From CAZWCE01 sp964632505 (GTDB lineage: Bacteria > Planctomycetota > Planctomycetia > Pirellulales > Thermoguttaceae), in NCBI GenBank assembly GCA_964632505.1, contig CAZWCE010000009.1, forward strand, positions 62,001-126,000: a stretch of DNA of 64,000 nt, written 5' to 3'. A program made the position numbers and the translations under genes. Positions 27,415-35,624 of this stretch are shown here, piece after piece (the first letter of the stretch is position 1; every line of letters starts with the position of its first letter). The notes below the pieces were generated by a model, which had not been told where the DNA came from, ran no database searches, and worked only from the letters and a program-made list of their open reading frames with translations.

Positions 27415-28161
27415 TCAAGCCGCCAGGTCAAGATACCCGACCAGTGCCACCGTCAGCAGGGTTCCCAGGGCAAAAATTCCATCATACACCCGATAGCGGA
27501 AGGAGGCCAGCGAAAAAAAGCGTCCCCGAAATCCCCGGCACTGCATCGCGGCGAAAATGCGTTCGGAGCGTTCGAAACTGCGTACGAAGAGCATGCCGAA
27601 CATCATCGCCAAGGAACGATAGGTATGCAGATTCACACCCGGTCGGAATCCACGAACTTTCGCTGCGTCGAACATCCGTCGCCATTGGTCGAAGAGGGTA
27701 TCGATATAGCGCATGGTGAACAGCATCAATTGCGTCAGCTTCGAAGGAAGCCCTAGCATATGGAGCGACTGCCCGAAAGTCACCGGCTCCAAACGCCCCA
27801 AAAGAGCGATCAGCACCAAGAGGACAAGGTTGCCCTTCAGCGCGATCTGAGACGCCAATTCCACACCGGAAATCGCATAGGAAAGAGATCCCCACTGCCA
27901 GAGATAAGGGGGACCCTGCGCCGCCGGCGGAATGAAGATGAACGCCTGCAAGACCAATAGATTGAACGGCAACAGTCGCCGCCACCACAATCGGAGAGGA
28001 AGGCGAGCCGGCAGGACGATCACCGCGGCGATCGCCAGCGAAATCAGCAAGGTAGAGAAATGCCGCACGCACGAGAAGGTGAGCATCAGAACCAGTGCGC
28101 CGGCGATGCGGGTCCTCGGGTCGAACTTCTCCCAGAAACCGGTGTCGTTCGCTTCGTTCAC
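27415..28161 (-). CDS. cbiQ: Cobalt/nickel ECF transporter transmembrane subunit CbiQ
   Basis: Membrane T-component linking the substrate-capture protein to the ATPase. 248 aa from the GTG at 28161, chosen because GAGGAGG lies six bases upstream. A farther GTG at 28212 overlaps the preceding gene and has no ribosome site. Several membrane helices are visible (about residues 25-60, 65-90, 95-130, 225-245), and the coupling-helix region carries the Ala-Arg-Gly-like A-K-V-R-G-F-R-P-G motif. Starts 38 bases after the upstream gene. Confidence 0.9.
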   Translation of the reverse strand: MNEANDTGFWEKFDPRTRIAGALVLMLTFSCVRHFSTLLISLAIAAVIVLPARLPLRLWWRRLLPFNLLVLQAFIFIPPAAQGPPYLWQWGSLSYAISGVELASQIALKGNLVLLVLIALLGRLEPVTFGQSLHMLGLPSKLTQLMLFTMRYIDTLFDQWRRMFDAAKVRGFRPGVNLHTYRSLAMMFGMLFVRSFERSERIFAAMQCRGFRGRFFSLASFRYRVYDGIFALGTLLTVALVGYLDLAA

Positions 28162-28198
28162 GGAAACCTCCTCGTCGAACCGCGACCATCGCCGGGAG

Positions 28199-28801
28199 TC
28201 ATTTGCGGCCACCGGCGCGGAACATCATCCACAACCCGGCCAATCCGAACAGATAGCCGACCGCACCGATCATATCCTGCCAGCGCCGTCTCGCTTGCCC
28301 TTCTTCAAGCTCGTTGCGAAGTTCCCGCAATTGCACTTGAAGGTTTTCCAGGGTGACCTCATCCGTTCCGTCATTCTCGACGTGGGGGTGTTCGTGGGCA
28401 TGGGGATGCGGGTGCGAATGGGCGTGCTCTTTCGTTTCACTGTCGGCGTGCTCGTGCGAAGAGCCCGTCGCTTCGGAGAACTCCTGCGTCGAAACCTCGA
28501 TGGTGGCCAAGTGTCCATCGGGCAGGACCGCCGTGAGATGGTAAACACCCGCTTCAGGGACGCCGGCCTCGAATTGTCCCTGTTCATCGAGCGACACTTC
28601 CGTAACCGTCTTTCCATCGTCATCTCTCACCTCGACGGTCGCCCCGTCGAGAGAACTGCCGTGGGCATCGACCCGACCGGCGATCTGCGTCGCGCTCTCG
28701 CCGTGGGCGCTCAGATGGATTTCGTGCGGGAAGGCGATGGAGGCCCCCCCGGAGAATGGGAAAATGAGAAAAAAAAGCGGGAAAATCCAGGTTCGCGTCA
28801 T
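28199..28801 (-). CDS. His-rich NikL/CbiL-like accessory protein of the metal transporter
   Basis: A 200-aa protein from the ATG at 28801. Residues 1-23 are a signal peptide. Residues about 25-105 form a beta-sandwich resembling carboxypeptidase-regulatory or NikL-type domains (G-R-V-D-A-H-G, V-E-V-R-D-D-D-G-K, G-Q-F-E-A-G-V-P). A His-rich stretch at about 112-140 (alternating H with A, P, E) is a likely metal buffer. A short coiled segment follows, then a C-terminal membrane helix (about 175-195). This matches the extra component between CbiM and CbiQ in cobalt/nickel ECF importers. It presumably delivers or senses Co/Ni at the periplasmic face; the metal is not determined. Confidence 0.75.
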   Translation of the reverse strand: MTRTWIFPLFFLIFPFSGGASIAFPHEIHLSAHGESATQIAGRVDAHGSSLDGATVEVRDDDGKTVTEVSLDEQGQFEAGVPEAGVYHLTAVLPDGHLATIEVSTQEFSEATGSSHEHADSETKEHAHSHPHPHAHEHPHVENDGTDEVTLENLQVQLRELRNELEEGQARRRWQDMIGAVGYLFGLAGLWMMFRAGGRK

Positions 28802-28862
28802 CGAATTCACTCCGAATTATCAAAAGGGAGAACCGGCTAGCACCTATCTAATGAATGGGTTT

Positions 28863-29537
28863 CTATAGATCGGGAACGGCGGATTGCGTTTCGCGCACAG
28901 AAGAGATGGGCCGATTCGGCGAGGCCATCCACAATAATTCCGGCCGCACGCGATAGAGAAAGGTGACGATCATACCGGTGAAAGCCCCTTCGAGGAAGAA
29001 AAGGGGGAAATGCGAAAGATTCACGATTTGAGCCAAATATCGAAGATCTTCTCTGGCGAAGACCAAAACGAGAAAGTAGAGGCCCATGGAACCGACGACG
29101 GCAAGACTGCCCGAGAGGGTGGATGCCCATAAGACGGTTCCCTGAGATCCACGACGCACGAAAGAACCGAAGAAGTAATGGCACGCTACTCCGGGGGTGG
29201 CCATGATGGCGGTATTGACCCCCAACGTCGTGATTCCACCGTAGGAGAAGAGTAAAAACTGCAAGAGCAAAGCGATGGCGATCGCCGGGAACGCCGCCCA
29301 CCCGAGCAGAAGCCCAATCAATCCACTGAGGATCAAATGGACACTCCCGGGGCCGATCGGAATGTGAACCATCGAAACGACGAAAAAAGCGGCACTGAGC
29401 AGGGCGACGGTGGGGATCTTTCGATCTTCCATTCGCCAAAGAGCGAATCCCGTCGCGGCTCCGGTGATCCCCCAACCGGCGATCAATTCCACAATGCCGG
29501 TCGCGGAACTTGTCAAAATGCCTTCGGCGATGTGCAT
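28863..29537 (-). CDS. cbiM: Cobalt/nickel ECF transporter substrate-specific component CbiM
   Basis: Integral membrane S-component that captures Co2+ or Ni2+. From the ATG at 29537 the mature N-terminus is M-H-I-A-E-G, where the Met amino group and His2 bind the metal in this family. An in-frame extension upstream would destroy that, so the start is firm. 224 aa with about seven membrane helices. A second conserved His lies in M-V-H-I-P-I-G-P-G-S-V-H. First gene of the operon, behind the promoter at 29629-29657. Whether it transports Co or Ni cannot be read. Confidence 0.93.
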   Translation of the reverse strand: MHIAEGILTSSATGIVELIAGWGITGAATGFALWRMEDRKIPTVALLSAAFFVVSMVHIPIGPGSVHLILSGLIGLLLGWAAFPAIAIALLLQFLLFSYGGITTLGVNTAIMATPGVACHYFFGSFVRRGSQGTVLWASTLSGSLAVVGSMGLYFLVLVFAREDLRYLAQIVNLSHFPLFFLEGAFTGMIVTFLYRVRPELLWMASPNRPISSVRETQSAVPDL

Positions 29538-29594
29538 TCCGAACCCCTCATCTTTGCCGTCCTGTTGAAATCGCCACGTGTTCACGTCGCGGTA

Positions 29595-29621
29595 GTAACA
29601 CGCATTGCGCGAACGTAACAC
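29595..29621 (-). promoter_or_regulatory. Direct-repeat candidate operator at the cbiM transcription start
   Basis: GTAACAC occurs twice on the plus strand (29595-29601 and 29615-29621), 20 bases apart, that is about two helical turns. On the minus strand they read GTGTTAC at about +1 and +21 of the predicted transcript. This spacing and location suit a repressor site. It does not match the NikR half-site palindrome, and no cobalamin riboswitch box was seen in the leader. Confidence 0.4.
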
Positions 29622-29628
29622 CTCTGTT

Positions 29629-29657
29629 AGTATATCGCCGTCGCACGTAGTTGTCGA
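29629..29657 (-). promoter_or_regulatory. Promoter of the cbiM operon
   Basis: Minus strand: TCGACA (29657-29652), 17-base spacer, TATACT (29634-29629). Predicted transcription start near 29622, leader about 85 bases to the cbiM ATG. Confidence 0.55.
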
Positions 29658-29926
29658 GTCGGAGAAAAGAAAAACCCCCGCATGCCCCCCGGCGGTTCTC
29701 CTTCTCAAGCGGAGGAAAATCGTTAAACTGTACTTTTCGACGATTCATCCCCACCCGGTTCGGCGATGGAGGGAATGCCGATCGCATCCCGACGGACGAC
29801 TCCCTTCCTCGCTCCGGGGGCCCGCCTCCGGCCAACGGTGACCGGGAAAAGGCAAGGGATTTACATGATCGGAAGCGAAGTCCGACGATTTTCGAACATC
29901 TAGACAACGGGAAAGGAATAACGACC
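29658..29926. other. Intergenic region upstream of pgk
   Basis: Together with the cbi leader this makes a 389-base divergent gap. The pgk promoter should lie here, but no convincing -35/-10 pair was found. AAGGA sits just before the pgk ATG. A plus-strand open extension of pgk upstream to 29651 is rejected as coding. Confidence 0.45.
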
Positions 29927-31156
29927 ATGGCGAAAAAAACGATTCAACAAGTCGATGTGTCTGGGAAAACGGTATTGATTCGAGTCGATTTCAATGTTCC
30001 GCTGACCGACGAAGGCGAAGTGGCCGATGATCGCCGCATCCGGATGGCGATGCCCTCGATCGAATCGGTCCTCCAGCGGGGTGGAAAGGTCATCTTGATG
30101 AGCCATCTCGGACGCCCCAAGGGCGAGCCGGATCCGAAGTACAGCCTGAAACCGGCGGCCGATCGGCTGGCCAAGCTGCTCGACGCCGACATCAAGGTCG
30201 ACTTCGCGACCGACACCGTCGGAGAAGACGCCAAGAAGCAGGCGGGCGAGTTGCAAACCGGCGGCGTCCTGGTGCTGGAGAATCTCCGGTTCAACGCCGG
30301 GGAAAAAGGCGGCGACGAGGCGTTCGCCTCCCAATTGGCCGAGATGGCCGACATCTACTGCAACGACGCGTTCGGCACCTGCCACCGGACCGACGCCTCG
30401 ATGCTCGCCGTGCCGAAGGCGATGGGAAACAAACCGAAGGTCGTCGGCTTCCTCGTGGCCAAGGAGATCCAGTACCTCTCCGAGGCGATCCGCAATCCCC
30501 AGCGGCCGTTCGTCGCCATTCTCGGCGGAGCGAAGGTCTCCGACAAGATCCAGGTGATCAAACAACTCTTGGGCATCTGCGATAAGGTGCTCATCGGCGG
30601 GGCGATGGCCTACACCTTCTCTCTCGCCCAAGGCGGCAAGGTCGGAAACAGCCTGGTCGAGAAGGACAAGGTCGATCTGGCCAAGGAACTGCTCGAATCG
30701 GGCGGCGACAAGCTCCACCTGCCGGTCGACAATCACTGCGGCGACGAATTCTCCGCCAAAGCGAACAAGCAGATCTGCAAAGCCGGCGAGATCGAAGACG
30801 GCTGGGAAGGGCTCGACATCGGCCCCGAGACCGCCAAGAAGTACGCCGAACTGGTTAAGGATGCCAAGACGGTCGTCTGGAACGGACCGATGGGCGTCTT
30901 CGAGATGCCGCCGTTCGACGAAGGAACGAAGATCGTCGCCCAGGCGATCGCCGACAGCGACGCGACGAGCATCATCGGCGGTGGCGATAGTGCCGCGGCG
31001 ATCGAGGAGCTGGGCTTCTCCGACAAGGTTTCCCACGTGAGCACAGGCGGCGGGGCGAGCCTGGCGATGCTCGAGGGTAAGAAGTTCGAGGCGGTCGAGG
31101 CCCTCGACGACGCCGACGGCGGCTCCTCTTGCGGCAGTTGCTGCGGCTGCAACTAG
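29927..31156 (+). CDS. pgk: Phosphoglycerate kinase
   Basis: Glycolytic and gluconeogenic interconversion of 1,3-bisphosphoglycerate and 3-phosphoglycerate with ADP/ATP. 409 aa from the ATG at 29927 (GAAAGGA upstream). Motifs: R-V-D-F-N-V-P-L near residue 17, S-H-L-G-R-P-K-G near residue 58, N-D-A-F-G-T-C-H-R near residue 147, L-G-G-A-K-V-S-D-K near residue 197, and the nucleotide loop I-G-G-G-D-S-A-A-A with S-T-G-G-G-A-S-L near residue 365. An odd feature is an extra C-terminal tail ending C-G-S-C-C-G-C-N, with four Cys in the last seven residues. A strong terminator follows. Confidence 0.96.
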   Translation: MAKKTIQQVDVSGKTVLIRVDFNVPLTDEGEVADDRRIRMAMPSIESVLQRGGKVILMSHLGRPKGEPDPKYSLKPAADRLAKLLDADIKVDFATDTVGEDAKKQAGELQTGGVLVLENLRFNAGEKGGDEAFASQLAEMADIYCNDAFGTCHRTDASMLAVPKAMGNKPKVVGFLVAKEIQYLSEAIRNPQRPFVAILGGAKVSDKIQVIKQLLGICDKVLIGGAMAYTFSLAQGGKVGNSLVEKDKVDLAKELLESGGDKLHLPVDNHCGDEFSAKANKQICKAGEIEDGWEGLDIGPETAKKYAELVKDAKTVVWNGPMGVFEMPPFDEGTKIVAQAIADSDATSIIGGGDSAAAIEELGFSDKVSHVSTGGGASLAMLEGKKFEAVEALDDADGGSSCGSCCGCN

Positions 31157-31191
31157 AAAAAGGACGCATTTCCGAAGCACCCCCTGGAACC

Positions 31192-31227
31192 AACCATGGC
31201 CGGACCCCCTTCCGGTCATGGTTTTTT
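31192..31227 (+). terminator. Intrinsic terminator of pgk
   Basis: AACCATGGCCGGA (31192-31204) pairs with TCCGGTCATGGTT (31211-31223), 13 bp with one G-T, loop CCCCCT, followed by a T-run to 31227. It is 35 bases after the pgk stop. Confidence 0.85.
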
Positions 31228-31276
31228 CTTGCGCTCCGGGGAGGCGTTGCGACCACGACCAACGAGTGGGGCCCGA

Positions 31277-32440
31277 TCAGCTTGCGTTCTCCCGATCGAA
31301 AGCAATCCCGCCATAACGGACTACCCCGCGAACATAGGTATCGGGTCCGATCGTTTCCGAAACGACCTCTCCCAACCGCCACGCGCGGGGCATCTCCTCA
31401 ATGCCCATCCCGGCGATCGGCGTCACCGCTTCGGCTCCCCCGACGAGCTTCGGAGCGATGAACACATGGACCTCGTCGATCCACCTCCGGTCCAGCATCG
31501 CCCCAAGCAACCGCCCCCCCCCTTCGACCATCAGGTTCGTCATCGACCGGGAGGCCAAAAAACGCAAGAGGGACTCCAACCGCTCCGCGTGGGTGTCACC
31601 GGGACACCGCAGCGTTTCGCATCCCTCGGCGGCGAGCGGACGGAGCGTTTCGTCGGGAACGTCCTCGCCGGTGGCCAACAAGAGCGGCGTTTCGCGGGCC
31701 GATCGTACCAGCCGACTGGATCTCGGCAAGACGGCTTGTGAATCAAATACGATTCGCAGAGGGATTCGATTGCCCGGCGGCCGGACGGTCAGTAACGGAT
31801 CGTCCTCCAGGGCCGTGCGACTTCCGATGAGAATCGCATCCATGTTTCCCCGCAAATCGTGGACGACCTTTCGGGAAGCCTCGCCGGAGATCCATCGGCT
31901 CGAGCCTGCGCGGGTCGCGATCTTTCCATCGAGCGTCATCGCCCATTTGGCGACGACCCAAGGGCGATGGTGCTCGACCCGCATCAGAAAGGGCCGGTTC
32001 AGACGACGTGCTTCGTCCTCAAGAAGTCCCACCTCCACTCGGATCCCCGCTTCACGTAGTTGGGCGATACCTCCGCCGGCGACTTTCGGAAAAGGGTCGG
32101 CCATGGCCACGACGACACGAGCCACCCCCGCTTGGAGGATCGCGTCACTGCAGGGAGGGGTTTTTCCGTAATGGCAGCAGGGCTCGAGCGTGACGAAAAG
32201 ATCGGCGCCCCTTGCCTGTTCCCGGGCCTCCTCCAAGGCGTCGACCTCGGCATGCGCCCCGCCGAATTGCCGATGATATCCCTTGCCGACGACTTTCCCC
32301 TCCCGGACGATCACACACCCGACCATCGGATTCGGCTCGACGCGGCCCCGGCCCAATGAAGCCAGCGCGAGCGCCTCCCGCATCGGTTCGATCTCCCAAT
32401 TCCGCCAATTTGACGATCGGGCATGTTCGTTTCGCGACAT
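31277..32440 (-). CDS. ribD: Bifunctional riboflavin biosynthesis deaminase/reductase
   Basis: Deaminates and reduces the pyrimidine intermediate of riboflavin synthesis. 387 aa. N-terminal zinc deaminase: G-A-H-A-E-V-D-A-L near residue 64 and P-C-C-H-Y-G-K-T-P-P-C near residue 90 give the His/Cys/Cys zinc site. C-terminal reductase: A-M-T-L-D-G-K-I-A-T near residue 168, D-A-I-L-I-G-S-R-T near residue 200 and M-V-E-G-G-G-R-L-L-G near residue 300. GGGAG precedes the ATG. It stands apart from other rib genes. A terminal-inverted-repeat element lies 23 bases upstream of the start. Confidence 0.95.
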   Translation of the reverse strand: MSRNEHARSSNWRNWEIEPMREALALASLGRGRVEPNPMVGCVIVREGKVVGKGYHRQFGGAHAEVDALEEAREQARGADLFVTLEPCCHYGKTPPCSDAILQAGVARVVVAMADPFPKVAGGGIAQLREAGIRVEVGLLEDEARRLNRPFLMRVEHHRPWVVAKWAMTLDGKIATRAGSSRWISGEASRKVVHDLRGNMDAILIGSRTALEDDPLLTVRPPGNRIPLRIVFDSQAVLPRSSRLVRSARETPLLLATGEDVPDETLRPLAAEGCETLRCPGDTHAERLESLLRFLASRSMTNLMVEGGGRLLGAMLDRRWIDEVHVFIAPKLVGGAEAVTPIAGMGIEEMPRAWRLGEVVSETIGPDTYVRGVVRYGGIAFDRENAS

Positions 32441-32453
32441 CGACTCCCTTTCC

Positions 32454-32561
32454 TTATTGAGCCTCGCATCTATAGTGAACGCCGGGCGAACAGCGAGAGC
32501 CCGGTCCGACGGGCGTCACGGCATGAACCGAGGGGCCACCATTGATGCGAACTTGAATAAA
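32454..32561 (-). repeat. TIR element copy A, upstream of ribD
   Basis: The core is 87 nt (32464-32550), bounded by TCGCATCTATAGTG and CACCATTGATGCGA. The second is the reverse complement of the first at 12 of 14 positions. The flanks TTATTGAG and AACTTGAATA are shared with copy B. CCGGGC/GCCCGG pair inside. It lies between holB and ribD, 23 bases 5' of the ribD ATG. Copies B (61119-61204) and C (63289-63374) have the same ends and length. Confidence 0.75.
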
Positions 32562-32605
32562 GGTTGCACCCCCCCGAGTTTTTCCGGTATCGCTTCGCGC
32601 GACAT

Positions 32606-33682
32606 TCAGGCGACCGGACGCCGGCCGATGCTCCGAGCGAGATCTTCCATCCACGCTTCGATCACCAACGTCAAGTTTCCCATTCGATCGACCTGCTCCA
32701 TGGCCAAAAGCGTGCGATCGCAACAATCGGCGACCGTCTCGAAATCGAGCGACTGACTTCGAATGGCCCGATCGGCAAATTCGATCACGAGATCGTCGGT
32801 CGTCTCCTCCGACGTCGATCGGTGCATCGCCAGCCGCCGAAGCATGGCTTGATGAAGATGGAGCGTCATCATTCCGACCTGACGCAATCGTCCCCGCCGG
32901 GCATTCGCTTCCTTCCCGGCCTGTTCGACGAACTGCCGGACGGTCCGGACGAGCATCGCCGACTCAGGCATCGAGGAGCCGAGCAGGTGGTAGTAATCCT
33001 GCTGGAACTCGATTTGCCGAGGATCGTCCCGCTCCCGCGCCCGCTCCACACTCCCCTGCGAAAGCGCGGCGAGCGACCTCGCCTTCGCCGAGTCTTCCAC
33101 GAGCTGCTGCTCCAGGAGCACGCGGGCAACCGTCTCCTCGGCAAGCGGGGCGAATCGCACTACCCGACAGCGTGATCGGATCGTGGGAAACTGCTTCGCC
33201 GTGCTCGTGGCGATCAAGATGATCAGTGCCCCGGGAGGAGGTTCCTCCAAGGTCTTCAACAAACAGTTCGCTCCCTCGGCGTTCAAAAAATCGGCATCGT
33301 CGATGACGGCGATTCTTCGATCTCCGGCGTACGGTTTCAGGGCGATCTCGTAGAGGAGTCCTTCGCGCATGCGATGCTCTCGATCGCCGATGAACCGCTC
33401 CACCGGGATGAACGTCTTCTCCTCCGGCTTGTCTAAGATATGCAAATCGGGATGGCTTCCGGCATCGCATTGACGACAGGAGGGGCATCGACCGCAGGCT
33501 TCGAGGGTCGTCGGGGAATACTCCCGACAGAGGAGCGACCGCGCCAGGGCCAGGGCGAAAGTCCGCTTGCCGATCCCCGAGGGGCCTACGAAAAGGTAAC
33601 TTCCCGCGACTCGTCCTCGTTCCGCGGCGCGGCGGAACCCCTCGGCTACCGAATCGTGTCCATGAATTCCTTGCCAACTCAT
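32606..33682 (-). CDS. holB: DNA polymerase III delta-prime subunit
   Basis: Clamp-loader subunit that helps open the sliding clamp. From the ATG at 33682 (358 aa) the protein has Walker A-like G-P-S-G-I-G-K-R-T near residue 34, the zinc module C-G-R-C-P-S-C-R-Q-C near residue 62, D-D-A-D-F-L as Walker B-like sequence near residue 123, L-L-K-T-L-E-E-P-P-P near residue 136 and the S-R-C sensor segment. An ATG 18 bases upstream is too close to its ribosome site. It follows tmk by 42 bases, a common pairing. Confidence 0.93.
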   Translation of the reverse strand: MSWQGIHGHDSVAEGFRRAAERGRVAGSYLFVGPSGIGKRTFALALARSLLCREYSPTTLEACGRCPSCRQCDAGSHPDLHILDKPEEKTFIPVERFIGDREHRMREGLLYEIALKPYAGDRRIAVIDDADFLNAEGANCLLKTLEEPPPGALIILIATSTAKQFPTIRSRCRVVRFAPLAEETVARVLLEQQLVEDSAKARSLAALSQGSVERARERDDPRQIEFQQDYYHLLGSSMPESAMLVRTVRQFVEQAGKEANARRGRLRQVGMMTLHLHQAMLRRLAMHRSTSEETTDDLVIEFADRAIRSQSLDFETVADCCDRTLLAMEQVDRMGNLTLVIEAWMEDLARSIGRRPVA

Positions 33683-33724
33683 GCGAAGATATCCTCTCAT
33701 CCCTCCGAGTTTCGTCGCGGAGTT

Positions 33725-34339
33725 TCAGGCGTTTTTTTTCAACACGGCTTCCGCGGCACGACGAATATGTTCCTGCACCTGGTCGATCGAACCGGAAGCG
33801 TCGATCACGACCGTCTCCTGCGGCATCTGCTCGGCCATTTCGAGAAATCCTCGTCGAACCCGCTCATGAAATTCCTCTCCCTCGCGTTCCATCCGATCGA
33901 GAGGGCGATCCCTGCGTGCAGCCGCCTGGGAGAGGGAAATGTCGAGCACGAAAGTCATATGGGGGAGGATGCCCTCGGTGGCCGTCTGCCCGATCTCCCG
34001 GAGCGTCGGCACCGGAAGTCCGCCGGCACATCCCTGGTAGACCACGTTGGAGAGGAGGAAACGATCGGAGACGACCACCTTGCCGGCTTCGAGCGCGGGG
34101 CGGATCACCTCTTCGACCATTTGGGCCCGCGCCGCCATGTAAAGGAACATCTCACTCGTGCGACCGATGGAGAGGTCGTCGCGATCGAGCAGGAGCCGGC
34201 GGATCGCCTCGCCCAGGGGCGTGGACCCCGGATCGCGGCAGGTCACCACCTCGTGTCCCTGTTCGGTCAGCCACCGGGTGAAGAGCCGAATCTGCGTGCT
34301 CTTGCCGGAGCCGTCGCCACCGTCGAACGCAAAAAACAT
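33725..34339 (-). CDS. tmk: Thymidylate kinase
   Basis: Phosphorylates dTMP to dTDP. 204 aa from the ATG at 34339 (GGGGGAG upstream). P-loop F-D-G-G-D-G-S-G-K-S-T at residue 5, D-R-F-L-L-S-N-V-V-Y-Q-G (DRx motif) near residue 92, and LID region D-R-M-E-R-E-G-E-E-F-H near residue 147. Ends in a basic K-K-N-A. Upstream neighbour is the WYL regulator; downstream is holB. Confidence 0.95.
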   Translation of the reverse strand: MFFAFDGGDGSGKSTQIRLFTRWLTEQGHEVVTCRDPGSTPLGEAIRRLLLDRDDLSIGRTSEMFLYMAARAQMVEEVIRPALEAGKVVVSDRFLLSNVVYQGCAGGLPVPTLREIGQTATEGILPHMTFVLDISLSQAAARRDRPLDRMEREGEEFHERVRRGFLEMAEQMPQETVVIDASGSIDQVQEHIRRAAEAVLKKNA

Positions 34340-34496
34340 GGTCTCCCCCTGCCATTTTGATCGGCTGGAAAGCGACCTCGCCGTCGTTCGGAACCCGCTT
34401 CCGGACGATTTGCCGACGGACACCTCTTCCCCAGCGATGCTCGACCAAGCCGCATTATCCCCGATGATGCGAGGAAACACAAGGCACACGCCTTTC

Positions 34497-35468
34497 TCAA
34501 GCGGTGTCGTATTTTTCGACGACCTTCCGGGCGTGGTCGACAATGCGTATCCGGAGCGACTCCGGCGCGATCACCTCCACCTGATCCCCGTAACCGAGAA
34601 TCCACCAGGAGATCTCCTTGAGCCCGGAGACGGTGACGAAGAAATCGAGCCGGCCGTCTTCGCGCCACTCGCATCGCTGGGTCTTGTGCCATTTTACTTC
34701 GGCGACGTTCTGGGCAACCAGCGGCTCGAAAAGGAGATGCACCTTTTCATCGGGGACCGATTCGGGAATCAAGTGCCAGGCGTTGCGGAGGTAGCGTTCG
34801 AGGGAGAATCCCTTCGGAATTTCGTAGGCCTGATCGGTCATTTCGATGTTGCGGATGCGGCCGACGTGGAAGGTACGCACCTCACGATGCAGGCTCGAAC
34901 GGCCAATGACGTACCAACTCCGTCGACTGAAGAGCACCTGATAGGGATGCAGCATCGTCGAAAAAGGCTCGTCATCGAGCGGCCCCTTGTATTCGATGCG
35001 CACGGCCCGATTCTGGAGATGCGATTCCAGAAGCATATCGAAATAGGCCTTCGCCTCGTGGAGGGGATTCGAGGGCTCGGTCCGAAGCTTCAAAGCCCCT
35101 CCAAGCGTTTTGATCCTCGAGAGGATGTCCTCCGGCAAGGCCCCGATGATCTTCAGCGCCGCCTTTCGCGCCGCGTGGAAAAAGGGGAGCTGTTCGTTTT
35201 CGCCCATGTCGTAACAGAGGGTGATCAACGCCAGCGCCTCTTCGGCGGTGAAATGCGTCGGGGGGAGAAAAAAACTTCCCGCGAGGTAATATCTCTGCTG
35301 ATGGGGGTCGAAAAGAATGGGAATGCCCGCCTTGCGCAGCATGTCGAGATCGCGGAAGATCGTCCGCCGACTCACTTGGCAACTCTGCGCCAGCGTTTCG
35401 ACATTGGGCCTGCCGGTCTGAAGCAACTTCAACACAGTGATCATTCTCAAAACTCGCTCATTACTCAT
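34497..35468 (-). CDS. WYL-domain transcriptional regulator (HTH + WYL)
   Basis: A 323-aa protein from the ATG at 35468. Residues about 1-55 are a winged helix-turn-helix (V-S-R-R-T-I-F-R-D-L-D-M-L-R-K-A-G). Residues about 130-205 are the WYL domain with S-W-Y-V-I-G and R-T-F-H-V-G-R-I. The C-terminal WCX-like extension follows. WYL domains bind nucleic-acid fragments or small ligands and control stress, repair or defence genes. No defence genes are adjacent, so the target is unknown. No strong ribosome site; a TTG 36 bases upstream was rejected. Confidence 0.88.
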   Translation of the reverse strand: MSNERVLRMITVLKLLQTGRPNVETLAQSCQVSRRTIFRDLDMLRKAGIPILFDPHQQRYYLAGSFFLPPTHFTAEEALALITLCYDMGENEQLPFFHAARKAALKIIGALPEDILSRIKTLGGALKLRTEPSNPLHEAKAYFDMLLESHLQNRAVRIEYKGPLDDEPFSTMLHPYQVLFSRRSWYVIGRSSLHREVRTFHVGRIRNIEMTDQAYEIPKGFSLERYLRNAWHLIPESVPDEKVHLLFEPLVAQNVAEVKWHKTQRCEWREDGRLDFFVTVSGLKEISWWILGYGDQVEVIAPESLRIRIVDHARKVVEKYDTA

Positions 35469-35550
35469 AAATAGATAAGGTACTTTTTTATTACTCTTTC
35501 GCAAGGGGGCGGATATGTTTCAGGAAAAAATTATCGATAATTGTTTTATC

Positions 35551-35592
35551 AATCTTAAAATAGAAATAGGCAGACAACCGAAGTTGCCTGCC
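35551..35592 (-). terminator. Intrinsic terminator of the TolC-like gene
   Basis: Minus strand GGCAGGCAAC-TTCG-GTTGTCTGCC (35592-35569), a 10-bp stem with a UUCG tetraloop and one G-T, followed by a T-rich stretch. It lies 33 bases after the stop at 35625. Confidence 0.75.
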
Positions 35593-35624
35593 TTGCAGAA
35601 ATGATTCCCAGTTCCCCGGAGGGG

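Noticed and set aside
29538..29621. Cobalamin riboswitch upstream of cbiM
   Set aside because: No B12-box or matching core sequence; the 85-base leader is too short.
29651..29926. In-frame N-terminal extension of pgk
   Set aside because: Not PGK-like; it would overlap the cbi promoter. AAGGA precedes the ATG at 29927.
35469..35504. Upstream TTG start for the WYL regulator
   Set aside because: No ribosome site; HTH proteins of this family start near the ATG at 35468.
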